Both the position numbers and the translations under genes were made by a program. DNA of 28,113 nucleotides from an uncultured Clostridia bacterium. Its GTDB lineage: Bacteria; Bacillota; Clostridia; Oscillospirales; Ruminococcaceae. The stretch spans positions 1-28,113 of the forward strand of contig CALBGD010000034.1 in the NCBI GenBank assembly GCA_937893735.1, written 5' to 3'. The notes beneath the pieces were generated by a model. It did not search any database, was not told the origin of the DNA, and saw only the letters and a program-made list of their open reading frames with translations. This document shows positions 23,587 through 28,113 of the stretch, one piece after another (within the stretch, counting starts at the first letter, position 1; every line of letters begins with the position of its first letter).

Positions 23587-24381
23587 TCAAGTCCTTTCCG
23601 GGAACTGGCGGTAGAAGTGATCCATGGGATTCTTGCCTTTCCCGATTTCAAGTCCGTGCTGTATCGCGCCTGTCAGGTATTCCTTGGCAAGCCTTACCGC
23701 CTCCGGCAGGGTATTCCCCATCGCCTGATATGCCGCGATGGCGGAGGAAAGCGTGCAGCCGGTGCCGTGGGTCGCGTTCGTTTGTATCCGCTCGTGGGTA
23801 AAGCTGTGGAATTCCTTTCCGTCAAACAGGATATCCGTCGCGTCGCCGGAGAGATGTCCGCCCTTTATCAGCACTGCGTCCGCGCCGTGTGCAAACAGGC
23901 TGAGCGCCGCCGCCTTTATGTCGGTGAGGTTCTCTATCTTACAGCCGAGCAGTATTTCGGTCTCCGGGATATTCGGTGTCAGCAGGCTGCACAGCGGGAT
24001 TATCCCGCCGATGAACGCCCCCAGCGCGGAGCCCTGCATGAGATCCCCTCCGGCAGTCGCTGAGATCACCGGGTCGCATACCACTATCTCCGGCTGATAT
24101 TTAAGCAGAGCTGCGGCAACGGCGCGCATAGCCCCCGCGTCCGGGAGCACGCCTATTTTCACCGCGTCAACGCGGATATCGGTGAACACTGCGTCGAGCT
24201 GTGCGGAGATAACGTCCGGCGCGACAGCCATGCTTGTGATGACGCGCTCGGTGTTCTCCGCCACAACGGAGGTGATAACGCTCATTCCGTAGCAGCCAAG
24301 CGCTGAAAAGGTTTTCAGATCAGCCTGTATCCCTGCTCCGCCGGAGCAGTCAGAGCCGGCGATTGTAAGACAGTTTTTCAT
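23587..24381 (-). CDS. thiD: Hydroxymethylpyrimidine / phosphomethylpyrimidine kinase
   Basis: A 264-residue ribokinase-family enzyme making HMP pyrophosphate in two steps. Motifs: [20 protein letters not shown] (5-24), [29 protein letters not shown] and the anion-hole [14 protein letters not shown] near 205-218. The start ATG 24381 (MKNCLTIAG) has AGGAGGT 6 nt upstream. It is the first gene after the TPP riboswitch and terminator, so thiamin pyrophosphate should repress it together with thiC. Confidence 0.95.
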   Translation of the reverse strand: MKNCLTIAGSDCSGGAGIQADLKTFSALGCYGMSVITSVVAENTERVITSMAVAPDVISAQLDAVFTDIRVDAVKIGVLPDAGAMRAVAAALLKYQPEIVVCDPVISATAGGDLMQGSALGAFIGGIIPLCSLLTPNIPETEILLGCKIENLTDIKAAALSLFAHGADAVLIKGGHLSGDATDILFDGKEFHSFTHERIQTNATHGTGCTLSSAIAAYQAMGNTLPEAVRLAKEYLTGAIQHGLEIGKGKNPMDHFYRQFPERT

Positions 24382-24394
24382 CGGGAGACCTCCT

Positions 24395-24428
24395 GAATAA
24401 AACAAAAGACCCCTGAATAGCAGAAGTC
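24395..24428 (-). terminator. Riboswitch-controlled terminator upstream of thiD
   Basis: On the minus strand GACTTCTG (24428-24421) pairs with CAGGGGTC (24415-24408) around a 5-nt loop, followed by TTTTGTTTTATT. It lies between the TPP aptamer and the thiD ribosome binding site, the usual expression platform for transcription attenuation. Confidence 0.82.
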
Positions 24429-24444
24429 CTGAGATGATATTTCG

Positions 24445-24533
24445 TCACGGCTTCCCTACGATGGTATTAACCAACAGGTTCAAAGGGTCGGGCCTTTGTG
24501 CCCTCTCAACTCAGAGTGAGTCCCCCCAGCACG
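24445..24533 (-). ncRNA. TPP riboswitch (THI element)
   Basis: The minus strand carries the conserved core in order: a GGGG segment near the 5' end, TTGAGAGGGC (variant of CTGAGA) paired through a short stem to GCCCGACCC, then CTTTGAACCTG, GGTTAATACC (P5 region) and CATCGTAGGGAAG. The spacing matches the standard TPP aptamer. It begins within a few bases of the expected transcription start of the promoter at 24538-24566. A terminator and thiD follow, so TPP binding should switch off thiD-thiC. Confidence 0.95.
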
Positions 24534-24537
24534 TTAT

Positions 24538-24566
24538 ATTATACCACTATGCAATTACTTTGTCAA
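24538..24566 (-). promoter_or_regulatory. Promoter of the TPP riboswitch-thiD-thiC transcript
   Basis: On the minus strand TTGACA (24566-24561), a 17-nt spacer and TATAAT (24543-24538). A full consensus match placed directly before the aptamer. Confidence 0.88.
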
Positions 24567-24599
24567 TAAGAAAAACTCCGCAATGCGCAGAATGCGGAG
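24566..24599 (-). terminator. Intrinsic terminator of the ComFB-family gene
   Basis: CTCCGCA (24576-24582) pairs with TGCGGAG (24593-24599); on the minus strand the stem is followed by TTTTTCTTATT. Its T-tract touches the -35 box of the thiD promoter, so the two transcription units are packed back to back. Confidence 0.85.
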
Positions 24600-24612
24600 C
24601 TTTGAGTAATTG

Positions 24613-24876
24613 TTACCTGTGCGACGGCTTTTTGGATACGCAGGCGATGGCCTCTGCGACAGCGATGTTGAGATCAACGCTGTTCTGGCGGACGAGTGAA
24701 TTCAGCTTTGAATAGAGCTCGCCGTTGTGCGTGCTGACGTATCTTGCCGGGAGCTTATTCAGGGCGAGCGCGGTCATGTCCTCGATGCAGCGTTCGCATT
24801 TGCAGCAGTTCTCGGTTTTAAGCATTTCTTCGAGCTTGTCTTTTACTATATCTTCCATTATATTAATGAGTGCCAT
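24613..24876 (-). CDS. ComFB-family small protein
   Basis: An 87-residue protein matching the late-competence ComFB family over its length: MEDIVKDKLEEML, then a cysteine cluster (C24, C25, C27, C30 in NCCKCERC), DMTALALNKLPARYV and LNIAVAEAIACV. The cysteines could bind a metal. In B. subtilis comFB is a non-essential gene of the comF operon; elsewhere family members have been proposed as cyclic dinucleotide receptors. Here it stands alone with no comFA or comFC beside it. The start ATG 24876 has GGAGGT 7 nt upstream; the longer frame to 25107 passes through the promoter and is rejected. A consensus promoter and a terminator flank it. Confidence 0.85.
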   Translation of the reverse strand: MALINIMEDIVKDKLEEMLKTENCCKCERCIEDMTALALNKLPARYVSTHNGELYSKLNSLVRQNSVDLNIAVAEAIACVSKKPSHR

Positions 24877-24919
24877 CAAATAACCTCCCTGACAGCCATT
24901 TGTTAGGCTGTATATAATT

Positions 24920-24948
24920 ATTTTACAATATAATTGCTTGTTTGTCAA
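24920..24948 (-). promoter_or_regulatory. Promoter of the ComFB-family gene
   Basis: On the minus strand TTGACA (24948-24943), a 17-nt spacer and TAAAAT (24925-24920). A small hairpin, CAGCC/GGCTG (24893-24910), lies in the leader just before the ribosome binding site. Confidence 0.7.
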
Positions 24949-25056
24949 TAGTTTGTTATGATTTTTTACAATTTTCCTCAATGACGCGCCTGATGTATTT
25001 TTTCTGTAAAAAGACAGAAAATATCCGCAAAAGAAACAAAAAAGGAGAGTTCCTGT

Positions 25057-25506
25057 ATGAATATATCGAACGAAGAATACGGCGAGCTTGCGAAAAAGCG
25101 CTCGCACGGCTCAAAGCTGTACAAGACGGTGCCGATGGCGTTCCTTGTGGGCGGTCTTATATGCACGCTGGGCGAGGTCCTGCTGAACGTATACGGAATG
25201 ATAGGGCTGAACAAGGACGACGCTGGCGCGCTCGCCTCAATGACGCTGGTGTTCCTGAGTATCCTGTTCACCGGGCTGGAGTGGTACGACCGGATAGCGC
25301 AGCACGCGGGCGCGGGTACGCTGGTGCCCATAACCGGATTTGCGAACGCCGTCGCCTCCCCGGCGCTGGACTTCAAGAGCGAGGGCTATGTGCTGGGGCT
25401 CGGCGCGAAGATGTTCGTCATCGCCGGACCTGTGATAGTATACGGAATAAGCGCCTCAGTAGTTTACGGGATAATCTACTATATAGTAGGGCTTTTCATG
25501 AAGTAA
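25057..25506 (+). CDS. spoVAC: Stage V sporulation protein AC
   Basis: A 149-residue membrane protein of normal SpoVAC length. It has several hydrophobic segments, including PMAFLVGGLICTLGEVLLN (26-44), a segment near 60-72, and MFVIAGPVIVYGISASVVYGI. HAGAGTLVPITGFANAVASPALDFKSEG is the typical SpoVAC/SpoVAE signature region. SpoVA proteins form the channel that moves dipicolinic acid into the forespore and out at germination. AAAGGAG precedes ATG 25057. It is first of three genes with 12- and 2-bp gaps. Forespore expression (sigma-G) is expected from the family, but no confident sigma-G promoter is visible upstream; TGTATT near 24994 is the best -35-like match. Confidence 0.94.
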   Translation: MNISNEEYGELAKKRSHGSKLYKTVPMAFLVGGLICTLGEVLLNVYGMIGLNKDDAGALASMTLVFLSILFTGLEWYDRIAQHAGAGTLVPITGFANAVASPALDFKSEGYVLGLGAKMFVIAGPVIVYGISASVVYGIIYYIVGLFMK

Positions 25507-25518
25507 GGGGGTATTGCT

Positions 25519-26532
25519 GTGAAATTCTGCGAGGGAAGAACAATGTGCTTCCGCAAGCCGTCCATCATATCCTATGCGGCGGTAGTCGGAAAGGCGGAAA
25601 ACGAGGGACCCTACGGCGGGGAATTCGACGAGGTTATAGAGGACAACAAGGGCGGCGCCGACACATGGGAGCAGTCCGAAGCGCTGTTCCAGCGGCGCGC
25701 AGTGGGTCACGTCCTGAGAAAGGCGGAGCTCACCCCGGACAAGATAGACCTTGTGATAGCCGGAGACCTGCTGAACCAGTGCGTGGGAAGCTCCTACGGG
25801 CTGAAGGACTACTATATGCCGTTCCTCGGGATATACGGAGCCTGCTCCACGTTTGCAGAAGGGCTGCTGCTTTCTGCGGCTCTGGTGAATGCGGGATATC
25901 TTGATACGGTCATAGCCAGCACATCGTCGCATTTCAGCACGGCGGAGCGGCAGTTCCGGTTTCCGCTGAACTACGGCGGAGTGCGCACTCCCACCGCCCA
26001 GTGGACTGCGACGGCCTCCGGAGCGGCGCTTGTGGGGTTCAGCGGAAAGCCGCCGTTTATCCGGGCGGCGACCATCGGCAAGATAGAGGACATGGGCATA
26101 ACCGACCTCAACAACATGGGCGCGGCGATGGCGGGCGCGGCATACGACACCCTGACACGCCACATGAAGCACCGCGGCACTCACCCGCAGGACTATGACT
26201 TGATAATCACGGGCGACCTTGGTCAGGTGGGAAGCGACCTGCTGTACGACCTGTTTCAGCGGGACGGGGTTTCCCTGAAGGAGCACCACAAGGACTGCGG
26301 TCTGATGATATACGACCGCGCCAGCCAGGACGTGCACGCAGGCGGCTCCGGGTGCGGGTGCTCGGCCTCCATGATGTGCGGGCACTTCCTGAAGCGGGTG
26401 CAGTCCGGGGAGCTTAAGCGCATACTTTACTGCGCGACCGGCGCGCTGATGTCGCCGACCATGGTACAGCAGGGCGGCAGCATTCCGGGAATCGCGCACT
26501 GCGTAGAGATTTCATCTGAACAGGGGGGATAA
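25519..26532 (+). CDS. spoVAD: Stage V sporulation protein AD
   Basis: A 337-residue thiolase-fold protein. Family segments are seen throughout: FRKPSIISYAAVVGKAENEGP, DLLNQCVGSSYGL, PFLGIYGACSTFAEGL, IASTSSHFSTAERQFRFP, NMGAAMAGAAYDTL, DYDLIITGDLGQVG and HAGGSGCGCSA. SpoVAD is the soluble subunit that binds dipicolinic acid at the outer face of the inner spore membrane. The start is GTG 25519, chosen because AGGGGGT lies 6-7 nt upstream and the frame begins 12 bp after spoVAC. Confidence 0.95.
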   Translation: MKFCEGRTMCFRKPSIISYAAVVGKAENEGPYGGEFDEVIEDNKGGADTWEQSEALFQRRAVGHVLRKAELTPDKIDLVIAGDLLNQCVGSSYGLKDYYMPFLGIYGACSTFAEGLLLSAALVNAGYLDTVIASTSSHFSTAERQFRFPLNYGGVRTPTAQWTATASGAALVGFSGKPPFIRAATIGKIEDMGITDLNNMGAAMAGAAYDTLTRHMKHRGTHPQDYDLIITGDLGQVGSDLLYDLFQRDGVSLKEHHKDCGLMIYDRASQDVHAGGSGCGCSASMMCGHFLKRVQSGELKRILYCATGALMSPTMVQQGGSIPGIAHCVEISSEQGG

Positions 26533-26534
26533 TC

Positions 26535-26912
26535 ATGGATATGTTTCTTGAATATTTGTGGGCGTTCCTGATAGGAGGGGCGTTCTGCGCGGTGGGACAG
26601 CTCCTTATCGACCTCACGAAGCTCACCCCGGCGCGTATTCTGGTGAGCTATGTCGTGGCGGGAGTTATTCTCGGCGCGGTGGGAGTTTACGAGCCGCTTA
26701 TCGAATTCGCGGGCGGCGGCGCGACAGTTCCGCTGACCGGATTCGGCAGCCTGCTTGCAAAGGGAGTCCGCGAGGCGGTGGACGAGCACGGGCTCATCGG
26801 GGCTTTCATGGGCGGCTTCACGTCCTCGGCGGCGGGAATATCGGCGGCGATATTCTTCGGACTGCTGGCGGCGCTGTGCTTCAAGAGCGGCTCCAAAATA
26901 AACGAAACGTGA
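26535..26912 (+). CDS. spoVAE: Stage V sporulation protein AE (SpoVAEb type)
   Basis: A 125-residue membrane protein with about four hydrophobic segments and the signature GGGATVPLTGFGSLLAKG (58-75), related to the matching region of SpoVAC. ATG 26535 lies 2 bp after the spoVAD stop with GGGGGG 7 nt upstream. With only AC, AD and AE present, this is the minimal clostridial spoVA set; spoVAA, AB, AEa and AF are absent from the window. No clear terminator follows. A vegetative-type promoter for the next gene begins 6 bp after the stop. Confidence 0.94.
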   Translation: MDMFLEYLWAFLIGGAFCAVGQLLIDLTKLTPARILVSYVVAGVILGAVGVYEPLIEFAGGGATVPLTGFGSLLAKGVREAVDEHGLIGAFMGGFTSSAAGISAAIFFGLLAALCFKSGSKINET

Positions 26913-26917
26913 CCGCA

Positions 26918-26946
26918 TTGACTTAAACACTCCGTTATGTTATAAT
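26918..26946 (+). promoter_or_regulatory. Promoter of the two-TM unknown gene
   Basis: TTGACT (26918-26923), a 17-nt spacer and TATAAT (26941-26946) preceded by TGT. It separates expression of the next gene from the sporulation operon. Confidence 0.8.
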
Positions 26947-26964
26947 TGTATTATAACTTATAAC

Positions 26965-27023
26965 AATGTCCCGCGAAGCGGGACGTAAAATAATTCCGGA
27001 TTCCAAATCAAGAATTCCGAATT
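26965..27023. repeat. REP-like element, copy 2
   Basis: A perfect hairpin GTCCCGCGAAGCGGGAC (26968-26984) is followed by TAATTCCGGATTCC and GAATTCCGAATT, the same motifs (CCGCGAAGCGG hairpin plus ATAATTCCG/AATTCCGAATT) found in the copy at 22172-22273. It lies inside the predicted leader of the next gene, ending about 15 bp before its start. Confidence 0.65.
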
Positions 27024-27038
27024 GACATCGGGGTGTTT

Positions 27039-27767
27039 ATGGATTACTTCTTTCACGCGGTCACAACGAAATACCGCAGGCGGCTCAAGGGCATGGTGAT
27101 AACTGTGCTTGTGCCGCTTTTCGGCGTTTGCGTGTTCTGCACCGTAAATATCCTGCTGAATCTCGGCGGCGATATCGTAAAGCTGCTTGCCGCGGTGATT
27201 TTCGGGTGCGTTTTTCTTGGGACGGCTTCGGTGTTCACGGCGGTGTATTTCACCTATAAGTACACCAAGCGTCATAACCGATTCACCTATCTCGATATCC
27301 TGCCGGACGGCTTCGTTTTCAGCCTGTACGCCGGGGAATTCAGCGGCGGCGGAAAGCAGACGATACTCCGCAAGCTGTACTACGTGCCGTTCTCCGGCGT
27401 GGAGGAGATATCCCGTGACGCTGAAAAGACTCCATGCTCCTTCACGGTTAAGGGAGAGGTGCGGTATTATTTCTACGAAAGCTCCCGTCTGGGCTACCAT
27501 GTTGACGAGGACGACCACACCACATTCGACAGCCCGGAGCTCAACGAGCACGGATTCCAGACGCTGGAGAGGCTGGAGGTCAGCGGGTGGTTCGGCCCGA
27601 CGAAAAAGATAGTCCAGTCGCTGGAGTACTACCTCGCGGAATTCCGCGGGAAACCGGAGAAAAAGCCTTTCAATATCGCGGACTATATCCCGAAGAAGCG
27701 CAGAAAACCTCCTACGACCTCCAATCCTATGCTGGAAGCGCCGAGTTACGACAGAAACTGGAAATAG
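27039..27767 (+). CDS. Unknown protein with two N-terminal membrane segments
   Basis: A 242-residue protein. Two membrane helices (about 19-41 and 47-73) follow a short basic N-terminus. The rest is soluble with beta-strand character, including FVFSLYAGEFSGGG, KLYYVPFSGVEEI and FTVKGEVRYYFYE, and ends in a basic, proline-containing tail (PKKRRKPPTT). The two-helix plus beta-domain layout recalls bacterial PH-domain membrane proteins (compare VPFSGVEEI here with IPLSAVTKIEI in the gene at 3479), but this is a guess. The start ATG 27039 has GGGGT about 5 nt upstream. It has its own promoter, with a REP-like hairpin in the leader. Confidence 0.75.
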   Translation: MDYFFHAVTTKYRRRLKGMVITVLVPLFGVCVFCTVNILLNLGGDIVKLLAAVIFGCVFLGTASVFTAVYFTYKYTKRHNRFTYLDILPDGFVFSLYAGEFSGGGKQTILRKLYYVPFSGVEEISRDAEKTPCSFTVKGEVRYYFYESSRLGYHVDEDDHTTFDSPELNEHGFQTLERLEVSGWFGPTKKIVQSLEYYLAEFRGKPEKKPFNIADYIPKKRRKPPTTSNPMLEAPSYDRNWK

Positions 27768-27827
27768 CGCTGTGAAGTCAGCGTAAAAATAATTGCCGTT
27801 CAATGGGGAATTTAGTAGAAATACCAC

Positions 27828-27856
27828 TTGAAAAAAAGGGCGCAAGGTGATATAAT
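27828..27856 (+). promoter_or_regulatory. Promoter of pyrG
   Basis: TTGAAA (27828-27833), a 17-nt spacer and TATAAT (27851-27856), about 60 bp before the start. No attenuator hairpin or G-run at the expected start site is visible, unlike the regulated B. subtilis pyrG leader. Confidence 0.8.
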
Positions 27857-27917
27857 AATACAAGATATGTTTTCCGGTAAGTGCGTAAAGACGGAGAAAA
27901 GAAAGGAAGGTCACAGA

Positions 27918-28113
27918 ATGGCTGCAAAATACATCTTTGTTACCGGCGGCGTCGTTTCGGGACTTGGCAAGGGCATTACCGCCGCTTCCCTCGGACGTCT
28001 GCTCAAAATGAGAGGATACAAGGTCACTATCCAGAAGTTCGACCCTTATATAAATGTTGACCCCGGCACGATGAGCCCCTATCAGCACGGCGAGGTATTC
28101 GTCACCGACGACG
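27918..28113 (+). CDS. pyrG: CTP synthase, 5' part (cut by window end)
   Basis: The first 65 codons of CTP synthase, which aminates UTP to CTP with glutamine. The segment reads [17 protein letters not shown] (4-20), the ATP-binding P-loop-like motif of the synthetase domain, followed by [27 protein letters not shown] and [13 protein letters not shown], all hallmarks of PyrG. AAAGGAAGG (27902-27910) precedes ATG 27918. The glutaminase half lies outside the window. Confidence 0.96.
   Translation, partial: MAAKYIFVTGGVVSGLGKGITAASLGRLLKMRGYKVTIQKFDPYINVDPGTMSPYQHGEVFVTDD

Noticed and set aside
24991..25024. A sigma-G promoter and an operator-like dyad before spoVAC
   Set aside because: TGTATT and AAAATAT near 24994-25024 fit the sigma-G consensus poorly. 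The TTTTCTGT/ACAGAAAA dyad (25000-25021) is A/T-rich and could occur by chance.
27767..27784. A terminator after the gene at 27039
   Set aside because: CGCTG/CAGCG forms only a 5-bp stem and is followed by A-rich, not T-rich, sequence on the coding strand.

Overview
The window looks like a moderately GC-rich (clearly above 50% in the genes), spore-forming anaerobic Firmicute, most likely Oscillospiraceae/Ruminococcaceae. The reasons are a spoVAC-spoVAD-spoVAE cluster, AGGAGG-type ribosome binding sites, TTGACA/TATAAT promoters often with an extended -10 (TGTGCTATAAT), a clostridial-style thiamin cluster with a TPP riboswitch and ThiW, and short palindromic repeat families between genes. The assignment is inferred from gene content; no rRNA or tRNA gene is visible.

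Layout. 1-1545: the 3' end of an unknown gene, a DUF4097 protein, then a gene-free stretch holding a MITE-like inverted repeat. 1538-3431 (minus): glmU (UDP-GlcNAc for the cell wall) and a nicotinamidase-like hydrolase, tightly coupled. 3479-4708 (plus): a YdbT-like membrane protein with several PH domains, which overlaps the end of a convergent Orn/Lys/Arg-decarboxylase-family gene. That gene (minus) lies downstream of two tandem paralogous foldase-like lipoproteins (5999-8574). A divergent promoter region separates them from a BMP-family substrate-binding lipoprotein (8841-10028). 10072-12028 (minus): an alpha/beta hydrolase and two membrane proteins built from one repeated ~135-residue unit. 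12121-13443 (minus): a cytoplasmic GH13 alpha-amylase. 13760-16921 (plus): a 1053-residue transmembrane c-di-GMP enzyme with two extracellular solute-binding domains, a degenerate GGDEF and an intact EAL domain. 16959-18437 (minus): a DUF389 membrane protein. 18608-19795 (plus): a PLP aminotransferase followed by a second MITE-like repeat.

20033-24566 (minus) is a thiamin region in the order TPP riboswitch - thiD - thiC - [repeat block] - thiW - thiM - thiE. ThiC makes the pyrimidine (HMP) moiety de novo, ThiD phosphorylates it, ThiW probably imports thiazole, ThiM phosphorylates the thiazole, and ThiE joins the two halves. No thiazole-synthesis gene (thiG/S/F/H) is in the window, so the cluster reads as pyrimidine synthesis plus thiazole salvage. 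Beyond it are a small ComFB-family gene (minus), spoVAC-AD-AE (plus), an unknown two-TM protein, and the first 65 codons of pyrG with its promoter.

The least explained material is three families of palindromic repeats, two of which abut or supply the stop codon of a neighbouring gene, a ~150-nt multi-hairpin block upstream of thiW, and the 135-residue membrane unit that occurs singly and as a fused duplicate in adjacent genes. No CRISPR array, insertion-sequence transposase, phage gene or defence system was found.
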